The notes beneath the pieces are model-generated. The model was given only the letters and a program-made list of their open reading frames with translations, ran no database searches and was not told where the DNA came from. This document shows positions 19,489 to 29,173 of a stretch of 35,281 nucleotides of DNA, one piece after another (positions within the stretch are counted from its first letter, which is position 1; each line of letters starts with the position of its first letter). The stretch lies in NCBI GenBank assembly GCA_020848815.1, contig JADLHL010000117.1, forward strand, positions 1 to 35,281. Direction: 5' to 3'. The position numbers were made by a program, and so were the translations under genes. Origin of the DNA: Chitinophagaceae bacterium. Its GTDB lineage: Bacteria > Bacteroidota > Bacteroidia > Chitinophagales > Chitinophagaceae.

Positions 19489-20124
19489 ATGGCAAAATCG
19501 AAGAAGCCTAAACACATAGCGATTGCAGGCAATATTGGCGCCGGCAAAACCACCCTGACCGAGCAACTGAGTAAACACTACCGCTGGATACCTCAATTCG
19601 AAGATGTAGAACACAACCCCTACCTCAACGATTTTTATGAGGACATGCCCCGCTGGAGTTTCAACCTGCAGATTTATTTTCTGAATAGCCGCCTCAACCA
19701 GATTCTGGAAATTCAGCGTGGCAACGAAACCATTATTCAGGACAGAACCATATACGAAGACGCCATGATTTTTGCGCCCAACCTGCACGACATGGGCCTC
19801 ATGAGCAAACGTGATTTCGATAACTATTACAAGTTTTTTGAAACACTGCGCAGCATGGTTCAACCACCAGACTTGCTCATTTATCTCAAAGCATCGGTAC
19901 CCACGCTGGTAGGTCAAATTCAAAAGCGTGGCCGCGAATACGAAGAAAACATTCGCCTCGATTATTTGAAAAAACTGAACGAATACTACACCCGTTTCAT
20001 TGAGTCGTACACCGAAGGACCAGTGCTGGTGATTGATGTAGACAAAAACAAATTTGCAGAGCGGGAAGAAGACCTCGGCGAAATTTTGCAAAAGATAGAC
20101 AGCCAGTTGTTTGGTTTGTTTTAA
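19489..20124 (+). CDS. Deoxynucleoside kinase
   Basis: P-loop HIAIAGNIGAGKTTLTEQLSKHY; QDRTIYEDAMIFAPNLHDMGLM; DLLIYLKASVPTLVGQIQKRGREYE. Confidence 0.93.
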   Translation: MAKSKKPKHIAIAGNIGAGKTTLTEQLSKHYRWIPQFEDVEHNPYLNDFYEDMPRWSFNLQIYFLNSRLNQILEIQRGNETIIQDRTIYEDAMIFAPNLHDMGLMSKRDFDNYYKFFETLRSMVQPPDLLIYLKASVPTLVGQIQKRGREYEENIRLDYLKKLNEYYTRFIESYTEGPVLVIDVDKNKFAEREEDLGEILQKIDSQLFGLF

Positions 20125-20146
20125 CCGAAACGACTATGCTTCAAAT

Positions 20147-20179
20147 AAAAAACCTGCTGACAATATCAGCAGGTTTTTT
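20147..20179. terminator. Bidirectional rho-independent-type terminator
   Basis: aaaaaacctgctga-caata-tcagcaggtttttt: perfect arms between convergent genes. Confidence 0.85.
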
Positions 20180-20201
20180 ATTGGTTAATGATGACGTGAT
20201 T

Positions 20202-21221
20202 TTAGTTGACCACGAAGGCTTGTAAGCGGTAGCCAAAAAACGGGGCTGGTGCTGCCACCTGTATTAGGCCGATGCCTCTGGCGTACCAGCTTTCGAAGCT
20301 TACCACATCTACAAAAGGCGCTACAGCCGTGGCTTGTACCTGCTGCGTGGTTCTTACTTTTATCACATTTCTATACACTTTATTATCAACTGCCACATCT
20401 ACATTGCGTTGCGTTATATCCATTTTCAAACGCATTTTCACCGGCACCGATGCTGCGGTTGTATTTACTTCGGGGCTAAACCACGAGGTGCCTGCAGCTA
20501 CATTGTCCTTCAAAAAAATCCATTCACCAGCAATTACAGTATCGGCCAAACCAAACTGGTCAATATCATCGTAAGCAAAATATTCGCCTGGTGCTTTTCT
20601 GTACAAAGAAGTGTCTGTAACAGCAGTGTGATATACATTTTGGAAAATATCGTACTGCCTGCCCGTAGCTGCCAGCGTGATGGTTGTACCCGTAGCAATA
20701 GATCTTACCGTGTCGGATGGAGCAGCTGCCGGATCGTTGGAAATATAATTCCACCAGCTATTAAGTGAGGTAGGAAAATAATCATTGCCGGTACTGGTTA
20801 CCACCGGAAATACTTCGAGAGAAAATGTACAACTACTGCCTTTAAATTTTACGGTGTAGTTAAAAACTCCCGGATTGAGCGGCGATCCAAATGCCTGCAA
20901 CTTGAGCTGTGCAATGCCTGTGTTTGCTACGCTACCCGTGTCGGCAAAAAACATACCGTTTACAGTATCGGTAGAAATAATGAAATCGCCGGCCGTTGTA
21001 AAATCCAAATCTACCAGCAGGTAATCGGAAGTATCGCTGGCAATAGCCTGGCCGTAAACACCTGCAAGTGTAATATTAGCACAAGCACCTGGAGCACCCA
21101 CGAGAGTACCCACAGCATTATTACCGGCAGGTGGTGCGCCAGATTCGAGGCTCAGTTCTTTGGAGCAACCGACCCAAACAAAAGCGGCAAGCAGTGTGAG
21201 AAATGGTAAGCTTTTTTTCAT
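20202..21221 (-). CDS. Hypothetical lipoprotein
   Basis: MKKSLPFLTLLAAFVWVGCSKELSLESG: lipobox followed by Ser-Lys; no specific domain recognised. Start at ATG 21221. Confidence 0.8.
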   Translation of the reverse strand: MKKSLPFLTLLAAFVWVGCSKELSLESGAPPAGNNAVGTLVGAPGACANITLAGVYGQAIASDTSDYLLVDLDFTTAGDFIISTDTVNGMFFADTGSVANTGIAQLKLQAFGSPLNPGVFNYTVKFKGSSCTFSLEVFPVVTSTGNDYFPTSLNSWWNYISNDPAAAPSDTVRSIATGTTITLAATGRQYDIFQNVYHTAVTDTSLYRKAPGEYFAYDDIDQFGLADTVIAGEWIFLKDNVAAGTSWFSPEVNTTAASVPVKMRLKMDITQRNVDVAVDNKVYRNVIKVRTTQQVQATAVAPFVDVVSFESWYARGIGLIQVAAPAPFFGYRLQAFVVN

Positions 21222-21241
21222 GTGCAATTTTTATGTCACTA

Positions 21242-21925
21242 TCAGGAAACCTGTGCATCATCTGTGGTAGCGGAGTTGGTTTCTACAGTTGGATGCGTTT
21301 TAGCTGGTTCCTCTTTTTTGAAAAAACGATTTTGAAAGAGTAATATTATAATGAGCCCGATAGAAATGCTAGCATCGGCAATATTGAACACAGGGCTAAA
21401 AAACAAAAACGGTTCGCCACCCCATACCGGCAGCCATTTCGGAAACGTGCCATCTACCAACGGGAAGTACAACATGTCCACCACTTTGCCGTGCAAAAAA
21501 CCTGCATAGCCACCACCTTCGGGCATAAAGGCAGCTACTTTTCCGGTACCGTATTCACTGGCTTCAAAAATCATTCCGTAAAACATAGAATCGATGAGGT
21601 TGCCAATAGCACCCGCAATAATCAACCCTACACAAATGATGAACCCCGGATGTTCTTTCTTTTTAATCAGCTTGCTCACATAGTACAAGCCAAACACTAC
21701 CGCCACCATTCTGAATACGGTGAGTGCAATTTTGCCCCAACTGCCGCTGCCGCCAAGCTTCCAGCCCCAGGCCATGCCTTCATTTTCTACAAAGTGTAGC
21801 TTAAACCAGTCACCAATCATGTTGTGCTCTTCGCCCAAAAAATAATTGGTTTTAATGTAAAACTTGAACCACTGGTCTACAATCAAAATCAGCAGAATGA
21901 GGGCAATGATGTGTCGCTTTTTCAC
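21242..21925 (-). CDS. lspA: Lipoprotein signal peptidase (GTG start, extended Bacteroidota-type)
   Basis: IVDQWFKFYIKTNY, GNLIDSMFYG, FPVFNIADASISIG-type catalytic Asp motif (FFSPVFNIADASISIGLIII), four TM segments. Confidence 0.93.
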   Translation of the reverse strand: MKKRHIIALILLILIVDQWFKFYIKTNYFLGEEHNMIGDWFKLHFVENEGMAWGWKLGGSGSWGKIALTVFRMVAVVFGLYYVSKLIKKKEHPGFIICVGLIIAGAIGNLIDSMFYGMIFEASEYGTGKVAAFMPEGGGYAGFLHGKVVDMLYFPLVDGTFPKWLPVWGGEPFLFFSPVFNIADASISIGLIIILLFQNRFFKKEEPAKTHPTVETNSATTDDAQVS

Positions 21926-21950
21926 AGAATGAATTTGAAAATGTTGGTGG

Positions 21951-21978
21951 CAAAGATAACCGGAATAGCCCCTGCAAA
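21951..21978 (-). promoter_or_regulatory. Candidate Bacteroidota promoter for lspA
   Basis: Minus strand TTTG-N16-TATCTTTG, with -7 box TATCTTTG at 21951-21958, 26 nt upstream of the start codon. Confidence 0.5.
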
Positions 21979-22018
21979 ATAAATGCTGTCGGTATTAAGG
22001 GAAACCTAAGGCCAAGGC

Positions 22019-24469
22019 CTAATCCGCTTCAATGTACACCCGCTTAACCCGTTGGCTAATGCCCGTCATTATTTCGTACGTAATGGTGTGGCACCAGCCG
22101 GCCACCGCTTGTATACTGATGTGGTCGCCAAATACTTCTACCAAATCGCCAGGCTGAACAGGTGGCAAATCCGTAACATCCAACATGGTCATATCCATAC
22201 ATACATTGCCCACCACAGGGGCTGTTTGTCCATGCAACCACATGCTGCCCACTCCATTGCCCAACTGCCGCGGATAGCCATCGGCATAACCGATGCGAAC
22301 GGTGGCTATTACAGAAGGCCGTTGCAAAACTGCCTTGCGGCCATAGCCCACTGTTTCACCTGCTGCTACTTTTTTTACCTGTGCTACGGTGGTGTAGAGT
22401 TTCATCACCGGTTGAAGGCCTGGAGTGCCGCCATACAATCCAACACCCAACCGCACCATATCAAAATGTGCTGTTGGATGCCGCAAGATTGCCGCTGTGT
22501 TGGCGCAATGCTGTATAAATGAATATCCCAATCCGGCCGACAATAACGAGCATGCATTGCTGAACAACCTAATCTGCTCTTGGGTAAATGCATCAGCAGC
22601 AGCATCTTCACTAGCCACCAAATGTGTAAATACAGAACGTACTTGTAATACCTGCTGTTGCTGCAGCAGTTGCAATAGCATGGGCACGTCTTCAACAGCG
22701 AAGCCCAGGCGATGCATGCCCGTATCTACTTTAATATGAACGGGCCAGCTTTGTATCCCTCGTTGCTTGCACCATTCTTGCAATGCTTGCAGCAACTCAA
22801 ATGAATACACTTCTGGTTCCAGATTATATTGCTCCATTACATCGAAAGAGTCCGGGTCGGTATTCAATACCATAATGGGTAAATGAATACCCGCCTGCCG
22901 CAATGCCACACCCTCATCGGGATAGGCCACGGCCAAATAATCTACTCGGCTAAACTGTAAGGCCCTCGCTATTTCAGCATCGCCACTGCCATAGCCCGAG
23001 GCTTTTACCATGGCCATCATTTTTACACCTGGCTGTACATGTTTTTTATAAAACTGCAGGTTGTGCTGTACCGCAGGCAAATGAATCTCCAGCACTGTTT
23101 GGTGTTGCTGTGCTTCCAGTTGCTGTGCTACTTTTTCCAGAGCAAACTGGCGGCCGCCTTTAATGAGTATGTCTTCTCTTTCAAAATGCAACTGCGGCAA
23201 TGCGGCCAGCAGTTCACTTGTTTGCATAAATGTATGCACGGTAAAAGGTGGCGTTCCCGATTGCTGTAATGCCTGCTGCCACACCGGCCCAACAGTAATG
23301 AGCCGATGGATGGCCTTTGTTTGCAACAATTGCAGCAGCTGCTGATAATTTGCGAGGTTGTCATTGCCCACAGACAAATCACTCAACACAATGCTACGCT
23401 GTGCATTTCTGCTTGGCTGAAACAGTAACTCGATGGCTTGCACCAGCGAGGTAAAATCGTTGCTGTAACTATCATTGAGCAGGTTGCAATGCCGGATGCC
23501 TTTCTTCCATTGCATCCGCATATCCAATGGCCGGAGTTGCTCTATGCGTTGTTGTATAATTTCCCAGTTATATCCAGCATACAACATGTACACCAGCACA
23601 TGCATGGCATTCATAATGCTGGCATCATCGGCAAATGGAAAACGCAATGAATGCTGTTCAGCTTTGTGCAGCAAATCCACTATTGCACATGATTGTTCTT
23701 TGCTGATTTGCAACACCTGCAACCATGCACCGTCGTGATGGCCCCAGTTGAGCAATTGCCCGTTACAACTTTTGGCCAATGCAGCAACAGCCGCATCATC
23801 CGTATTGCAAATGATGGCTGTACAGCTTTGAAAGAGTCGCCATTTTTCCTGCAACTTTTCCTCTACAGTGGCAAAGCCTTCTGCATGTGCATCGCCCAGC
23901 ATGGTGAAGATGCCAATGGTCGGTTGAATGATGGATTGCAAAGCCTGCATCTCACCCCGCTGCGAAATGCCTGCTTCAATAATGGCGAGTTGAGTATCAG
24001 GCTGCATGAGCCACACACTCAGCGGCACACCTATTTGTGAGTTATAACTCTTGGGGCTACGGGCAATTTGCACATCGTGATGCAACACTTCGTACAACCA
24101 TTCCTTAACGATTGTTTTTCCATTGCTACCCGTAATGCCAATAACCGAACAATGAAATTGCCGGCGATGTGCAGCGGCCAATTGTTGCAAAGCTGTCAAC
24201 GTATCAGGTACTTGCAGGTACACCGCATCTTCCATTGTTTTTTCTGGCAAATGATGACAGAGAAAAACACGTACCCCTTGCAGATAAGCATCTGGTATAA
24301 AACTATGGCCGCTGCGCTGAGCGGTATCAATAGCAACGAAAAGCGTTTCAGCAGGAAATGCCAATCGCCGCGAATCGACAGACAAGTAACGGATGGCTAC
24401 ATCATTGCTGCCATGCTGCGTTGCTTGCATCATAGCAGCCAGCACAGATGTATGATACGTTGCTGTCAT
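22019..24469 (-). CDS. Bifunctional UDP-N-acetylmuramoyl-tripeptide:D-Ala-D-Ala ligase / alanine racemase
   Basis: N-terminal MurF half (VIGITGSNGKTIVKEWLYEVL...SPKSYNSQIGVPLSVW) fused to alanine racemase (VLEIHLPAVQHNLQFYKKHV...MAMVKASGYGSG; VRIGYADGYPR). Confidence 0.95.
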   Translation of the reverse strand: MTATYHTSVLAAMMQATQHGSNDVAIRYLSVDSRRLAFPAETLFVAIDTAQRSGHSFIPDAYLQGVRVFLCHHLPEKTMEDAVYLQVPDTLTALQQLAAAHRRQFHCSVIGITGSNGKTIVKEWLYEVLHHDVQIARSPKSYNSQIGVPLSVWLMQPDTQLAIIEAGISQRGEMQALQSIIQPTIGIFTMLGDAHAEGFATVEEKLQEKWRLFQSCTAIICNTDDAAVAALAKSCNGQLLNWGHHDGAWLQVLQISKEQSCAIVDLLHKAEQHSLRFPFADDASIMNAMHVLVYMLYAGYNWEIIQQRIEQLRPLDMRMQWKKGIRHCNLLNDSYSNDFTSLVQAIELLFQPSRNAQRSIVLSDLSVGNDNLANYQQLLQLLQTKAIHRLITVGPVWQQALQQSGTPPFTVHTFMQTSELLAALPQLHFEREDILIKGGRQFALEKVAQQLEAQQHQTVLEIHLPAVQHNLQFYKKHVQPGVKMMAMVKASGYGSGDAEIARALQFSRVDYLAVAYPDEGVALRQAGIHLPIMVLNTDPDSFDVMEQYNLEPEVYSFELLQALQEWCKQRGIQSWPVHIKVDTGMHRLGFAVEDVPMLLQLLQQQQVLQVRSVFTHLVASEDAAADAFTQEQIRLFSNACSLLSAGLGYSFIQHCANTAAILRHPTAHFDMVRLGVGLYGGTPGLQPVMKLYTTVAQVKKVAAGETVGYGRKAVLQRPSVIATVRIGYADGYPRQLGNGVGSMWLHGQTAPVVGNVCMDMTMLDVTDLPPVQPGDLVEVFGDHISIQAVAGWCHTITYEIMTGISQRVKRVYIEAD

Positions 24470-24476
24470 GCAGTTA

Positions 24477-25496
24477 TTATTTAGGCAATACAGAGTCGTC
24501 TACCACATCTGGTGGCATATTTTTCTTTTTCATAAACAATGAATAGAAAATAGACCCTGTGATACACAATGCAATTACACCGAGTGAAATACCAACCTGA
24601 ACGGGTTTACTCACCCACATATTTATCCAGTGCTCACCCAGCATTTTTACACCAATAAATACGAGCACAATGGCAATGCCTTGCTGCAGGTAATCAAACT
24701 TATTAACCGCACCCCTCAGCAGGAAGAACAATGAACGCAAACCCAACACGGCAAAAATATTGCTGGTGTAAATAATCAACGGATCACGGGAGATGCCCAT
24801 GACTGCAGGAATAGAATCCAACGCAAATACAAGATCGATAGCCGCCAGCAACACCACCACTACAAACAAGGTAGTGTACACGGGTTTACCATTTTCCCGA
24901 ATCATGAACTTGCCATCACCATCGGTGGCAGTAAGCGGCATAAACTTCTTGAGCAGTTTGTAGATTTTCGATTCATGCGGATCGAAGGCTTCATCTTCAT
25001 TGGAAGTAAACATTTTATAGCCGGTATACACCAAGAACAAACCAAATACATACAACAACCAATGAAACTTAGCCACCAATGCCACACCTACGGTAATAAA
25101 CAAAATGCGGAATACAATGGCCATTAAAATACCAATGAGCAATACCCTCGAATAATTTTTGGGCTGCACATTAAAGGAGTTGAAAATAAGAATGAACACG
25201 AAAATGTTATCGATGCTCAGGCTCCACTCCATAAGGTAGGCACTCAAAAATTCGAAGGCCAGTTGGTACTTACCCACCGCTACATCGGCAGTGGTATTTT
25301 CAGTAGCCAGTTGCGGCCCTTCAAATAACAAAAACACAAAAAACGCCAGTGCCAGCCCTACCCAAAAAAAGGTTTGATACAAGGCCGATTTAATGCTGAT
25401 GATTTTGTTTTTCTTACTCAACAAACCCAGATCCATTACCAATGCAATGGATAATACAATGCCGAAAACGAGGTAAACAATTTGATGTGCACTCAT
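24477..25496 (-). CDS. TerC family integral membrane protein
   Basis: LMEWSLSIDNIFVFILIF, AIDLVFALDSIPAVMGIS motifs; multiple TM helices. Confidence 0.92.
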   Translation of the reverse strand: MSAHQIVYLVFGIVLSIALVMDLGLLSKKNKIISIKSALYQTFFWVGLALAFFVFLLFEGPQLATENTTADVAVGKYQLAFEFLSAYLMEWSLSIDNIFVFILIFNSFNVQPKNYSRVLLIGILMAIVFRILFITVGVALVAKFHWLLYVFGLFLVYTGYKMFTSNEDEAFDPHESKIYKLLKKFMPLTATDGDGKFMIRENGKPVYTTLFVVVVLLAAIDLVFALDSIPAVMGISRDPLIIYTSNIFAVLGLRSLFFLLRGAVNKFDYLQQGIAIVLVFIGVKMLGEHWINMWVSKPVQVGISLGVIALCITGSIFYSLFMKKKNMPPDVVDDSVLPK

Positions 25497-25527
25497 GCCT
25501 TATGGTATAATTGAAAATTGAAATGTT

Positions 25528-27243
25528 TTAGCGGGTGTATCGTTTGCGGCGCAGCCATTGCATGATGCCTGCGGCCATCAACAGCAACAGCAATGGCAAG
25601 CCAATGTTCAGCATCCGCCATTGGTTGCCGGTTGATTCCAACTTTTTAGGATCGAGCAGGCGGAGCGTAAAGTCTTTACTGCGTGTGGCCATAATGCCCG
25701 TTTCATCGGTCATGTAATCAATGGCATTGAGCAAAAAGTTTCTGTTGGCAAACTGGTATTGTGTGTAGGGGTTGGTACCCATGGCCAGCGGGCCTTCGCG
25801 GCTGAAACCGTTGAGTACCCAGTCGCCATCGCCGGTAATCAACACCTGCCCGGGCTTGCTGGCACTAGCCAAAAAAGGAGTACCCATTGCAGCCAAAGAA
25901 TCTGCCACAGTTCTTGGCAAGCGGTTAGCAAACAAACTATTGAACTTGCCTTGCAACAATACTGCCAGCGGCACATTGCTCTGCTTAAATGCAGCTGCGT
26001 TATCCAGCTTCTTCAGTATCTCTACGGTTACAATCAGTGGTGCGTTTTCTGTACGGCTTGTATTGCTACTGGTAAGCAAAATATTTTTCTCAATGCCTTC
26101 TGCTTTTACAGTATCAATACTGTTGGGAAACTGCATTACCACCGCATCCAGATTTTTGGCAATGGGGTGATTGCTTTGGCTGTATAGCAAAGGAAAATAC
26201 GGCCATGGCAACAATTCAATTTGTGGTTGATCGCCTACCATGCCCACGGCTTGCGGCAGCACATCACTCTGCTTATCCTGCACCAGGTTTTGATTAATGC
26301 GGGCTCCGTATTTAAACATCAAATCATCAATGCGCAAATCACGACCATATGCCGTGAAATCTTTTCCGCTGCGTACCAAGCTATCCATGTCGGCATGCAG
26401 GGCATCCATGAGCAACAACAATTTGCCACCCCGCATCAGGTACTGGTCAATTTTTAATTTGTCTTCATCACTAAATGGTGTGGTGGGTTTTACAATCATC
26501 AGCGCTTTGATACTATCGCTGATGTACGGCTGCTGCTGCAGGTTCAGCAAAAAGAACCGATACTTCGATTGCAGTGTCTGGCTGAGATCGTAGGTTTCGG
26601 GGCCCATGGGTTCGCCATTGCCTACTGCATACGCCACGGTAGGCACATAGCTGTTTTGCAGGCTGCTGATGGCCGACGCAAACAGGTATTCCATTTGCGC
26701 CTCAGCATTGTTGATGGTTTCAAACTGCAGGCCTGCAGCATTGGGATTGAGAAAACCTTTATTGCCCTGGCCTTCCAATAAATTCACGGTAGTAAAATCA
26801 TCGCCGCTACGCACCAGTGCTACCGGATAATTGAACACCGCAGCGGAACCTGTTTTAGTAACCTCATTCAATTTTACCGCACTGCTTTTGAGCCACGTGG
26901 TTTTAAACGTATCATCCAGCGGAAAACGAACGGAGTCGTTCATGAAATCGTCGGGCGACACAAACCGGTACGTTAGATTGCCGTTGCTGATACTGCGACA
27001 GTCGGCCAAAAAACGATCGGTGGCTTGTGCCAGTTTGCGAAAGCCCGATGGCAAATCATCGCCACCCAACAGTACGGTTATTTCTACAGGCGCTTTCAGT
27101 TGCTGCAGCAATTGCTCACTGGCATTGCTCACGGTGTAGCGTTGCTCTGCAGTGAGATCTACACGGTATTGCCACTGTGCACTCACCAAAATGAGGGCTA
27201 CAGCTGCCACAACCACTAACCAACCGGTATATTTTTTCATCAT
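25528..27243 (-). CDS. gldG: Gliding motility-associated ABC transporter substrate-binding protein GldG
   Basis: MMKKYTGWLVVVAAVALILVSAQWQYRVDLTAEQRYTVSNASEQLLQQLKAPVEITVLLGG; C-terminal TM; adjacent to gldF. Start at tandem ATGs 27240/27243. Confidence 0.92.
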   Translation of the reverse strand: MMKKYTGWLVVVAAVALILVSAQWQYRVDLTAEQRYTVSNASEQLLQQLKAPVEITVLLGGDDLPSGFRKLAQATDRFLADCRSISNGNLTYRFVSPDDFMNDSVRFPLDDTFKTTWLKSSAVKLNEVTKTGSAAVFNYPVALVRSGDDFTTVNLLEGQGNKGFLNPNAAGLQFETINNAEAQMEYLFASAISSLQNSYVPTVAYAVGNGEPMGPETYDLSQTLQSKYRFFLLNLQQQPYISDSIKALMIVKPTTPFSDEDKLKIDQYLMRGGKLLLLMDALHADMDSLVRSGKDFTAYGRDLRIDDLMFKYGARINQNLVQDKQSDVLPQAVGMVGDQPQIELLPWPYFPLLYSQSNHPIAKNLDAVVMQFPNSIDTVKAEGIEKNILLTSSNTSRTENAPLIVTVEILKKLDNAAAFKQSNVPLAVLLQGKFNSLFANRLPRTVADSLAAMGTPFLASASKPGQVLITGDGDWVLNGFSREGPLAMGTNPYTQYQFANRNFLLNAIDYMTDETGIMATRSKDFTLRLLDPKKLESTGNQWRMLNIGLPLLLLLMAAGIMQWLRRKRYTR

Positions 27244-27267
27244 CCTGTTTGCTTCAAAAAAAATCAA

Positions 27268-27990
27268 TTAACGACGGGCCAGCAACGAACGGGTGCCATA
27301 CAAAAACAGGCCAATGATGACACTGAAATACAACACATCATTCAACGCAATTACACCGCGGCTCACATTTTTATAATGTTCATCCATACCCAACAACGCC
27401 ACCCAATAATCAGCACCACCTTGCAATGCAGGAATGCCTGCAACCGCTGCAAAAGCACTGTACAACACAAAGCTCATGAAAGCCGCCAGCAAAAAACTGA
27501 CGATGGGATTGGCAGTGAGTGCACTGCTGGCAATACCAATAGCGGTGAATGCACCAGCCAATAATATCAATCCGATATAAGAGCCTGCTATGCCGCCTGT
27601 ATCAATACTGCCGTTGATGCTGAGCATGCTGATAGTAACGACATACAACAAAGTAGGCAACAATGCCAGTAACACCACAGTAAGCGATGCCGCATATTTG
27701 GCCCATACAATTTGCCAAAGGCTGACAGGTCTTGTTTTCAACAGTTCCCAGGTGCCGCTCTTAAACTCATCGCTCAGGCTGCGCATTGTAACGGCAGGTA
27801 CCAACAGTAGCAGCACCCAAGGTGCCAGTTCAAAATATTTATCGAGAGTGGCATAGCCAAAATCGAAGATGCTGGTATCGGGAAACACAAACAGAAACAG
27901 GCCCATGAGCAGCAAAAACAAGCCAATGCTCAGGTAGCCCGTAAGACTGCTGAAAAACTGCCGGAGTTCTTTTAGAAAAAGTGCTTGCAT
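27268..27990 (-). CDS. gldF: Gliding motility-associated ABC transporter permease GldF
   Basis: MQALFLKELRQFFSSLTGYLSIGLFLLLMGLFLFVFPDTSIFDFGYATLDKYFELAPWVLLLLVPAVTMR. Confidence 0.92.
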   Translation of the reverse strand: MQALFLKELRQFFSSLTGYLSIGLFLLLMGLFLFVFPDTSIFDFGYATLDKYFELAPWVLLLLVPAVTMRSLSDEFKSGTWELLKTRPVSLWQIVWAKYAASLTVVLLALLPTLLYVVTISMLSINGSIDTGGIAGSYIGLILLAGAFTAIGIASSALTANPIVSFLLAAFMSFVLYSAFAAVAGIPALQGGADYWVALLGMDEHYKNVSRGVIALNDVLYFSVIIGLFLYGTRSLLARR

Positions 27991-28072
27991 AAAGTGTACA
28001 AATTAACGGCTAAGAACTGACATCAATGCGATGCAATCAGGCGGTTTATCCAAAGCTTTTCTAATGTTTTAT

Positions 28073-28101
28073 AAAAAAACGACTGCCCAAAAGAGCAGTC
28101 G
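28073..28101 (-). terminator. Rho-independent-type terminator downstream of iscA
   Basis: Minus strand CGACTGC-tcttttgg-GCAGTCG followed by TTTTTTT (plus-strand arms 28080-28086/28095-28101). Confidence 0.8.
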
Positions 28102-28132
28102 CCTATTTTGACAAAAACTAATTCGCTACTAT

Positions 28133-28486
28133 TTATACCGCAAAACTTTCGCCACATCCACAACTGCGGCTGGCATTGGGATTGTTGAAATAAAAGCCCT
28201 TGCCATTGAGGCCATCGCTGAAATCGAGTTCGGTATTTACCAGGTACAAAAAGCTTTTGAGGTCACATACCAGTTTCAGGCCTTTGTCTTCAAACACCTG
28301 ATCCATGGGCTTTTGCTCATTGTCGAAATCCATTTTGTAGGTAAGACCGCTACAACCACCACCTACAACACTTACCCGCAAAAAGTAGCTGTCGTCGCCG
28401 GCAATACCTGCGTCCGTCATCAGGGCGTCTACTTTCTTTTTGGCCTTATCGCTTACCGTAATGGCATTGTCTACTGCTATACTCAT
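28133..28486 (-). CDS. Iron-sulfur cluster assembly accessory protein (IscA/HesB family)
   Basis: VSDKAKKKVDALMTD...LRVSVVGGGCSGLTYKMDFDNEQ...NNPNASRSCGCGESFAV; conserved Cys-Gly-Cys-Gly tail. Start MSIAVD at 28486. Confidence 0.95.
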   Translation of the reverse strand: MSIAVDNAITVSDKAKKKVDALMTDAGIAGDDSYFLRVSVVGGGCSGLTYKMDFDNEQKPMDQVFEDKGLKLVCDLKSFLYLVNTELDFSDGLNGKGFYFNNPNASRSCGCGESFAV

Positions 28487-28533
28487 ATCCAAATCAATTG
28501 GTTGGTTGGGTATTGTCAAAAACCGTTCTGTGG

Positions 28534-28562
28534 CAAATGTACAGCCAATTTGTACGTACAAA
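28534..28562 (-). promoter_or_regulatory. Candidate Bacteroidota promoter for iscA
   Basis: Minus strand TTTG-N17-TACATTTG (-7 at 28534-28541), 47 nt upstream of the start codon. Confidence 0.5.
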
Positions 28563-28613
28563 TGAAACGGCGGTTGGCAATTTCCTCATTTCAAAACAAG
28601 CATTCCTGAAAAC

Positions 28614-28641
28614 GCAAAACAGCCGGTAAAGGCTGCTTTGC
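28614..28641 (-). terminator. Terminator-like hairpin between iscU and iscA
   Basis: gcaaaacagcc (28614-28624) / ggctgctttgc (28631-28641), 10 of 11 paired; only a short GTTTT tract follows on the minus strand. Confidence 0.45.
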
Positions 28642-28673
28642 AGAAATTATAATACTTGAAAAGTTGCCGGAGA

Positions 28674-29093
28674 TTAGTGTACCACGCTGTCTTCAAATTG
28701 CAACGCTTCCATGCCATTTTTTACACGGTAATCGTTGATGGCTGCTTTAATGGCGTCTTCGGCCAATACAGAGCAGTGAATTTTTACTGGTGGCAGGTTC
28801 AGCTCTTCTACAAACTCCATGTTGTCTACAGTAAGGGCCTGATCAATGGTTTTACCCTTGAGCCATTCTGTAGCCAGGCTAGAAGAAGCGATGGCAGAGC
28901 CGCAGCCAAATGTTTTGAATTTGGCATCGGTGATGGTGCCGGTTACGTCGTCTACTTCAATTTGCAAACGCATTACGTCGCCGCACTCAGGAGCACCCAC
29001 GAGGCCGGTACCAACATTCTTTTTTGCTTTGTCCAGTGTGCCCACATTTTTGGGGTTCTGGTAGTGGTCGATTACTTTTTCTGAGTATGCCAT
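28674..29093 (-). CDS. iscU: Fe-S cluster scaffold protein IscU
   Basis: MAYSEKVIDHYQNPKNVGTLDK...GAPECGDVMRLQIEVD...KTFGCGSAIASSSLATEWLKGKT...LPPVKIHCSVLAEDAIKAAI. Confidence 0.96.
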   Translation of the reverse strand: MAYSEKVIDHYQNPKNVGTLDKAKKNVGTGLVGAPECGDVMRLQIEVDDVTGTITDAKFKTFGCGSAIASSSLATEWLKGKTIDQALTVDNMEFVEELNLPPVKIHCSVLAEDAIKAAINDYRVKNGMEALQFEDSVVH

Positions 29094-29107
29094 GGTGTTT
29101 AGTTTTT

Positions 29108-29139
29108 TAGTTGACTGGTTAACTTGTTGACTAGTTGAT
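29108..29139. repeat. Degenerate 8-bp-period array (4 units)
   Basis: tagttgac|tggttaac|ttgttgac|tagttgat. Confidence 0.7.
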
Positions 29140-29173
29140 TAGAAAACACTGATGAAATGAAAGGCTGCCATCC

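Noticed and set aside
19450-20091. 213-aa minus-strand ORF
   Set aside because: Antisense to the deoxynucleoside kinase; composition typical of a mirror frame.
22052-24484. Multiple plus-strand ORFs of 60-156 aa over murF-alr
   Set aside because: Cys/His-rich antisense translations of a conserved gene.
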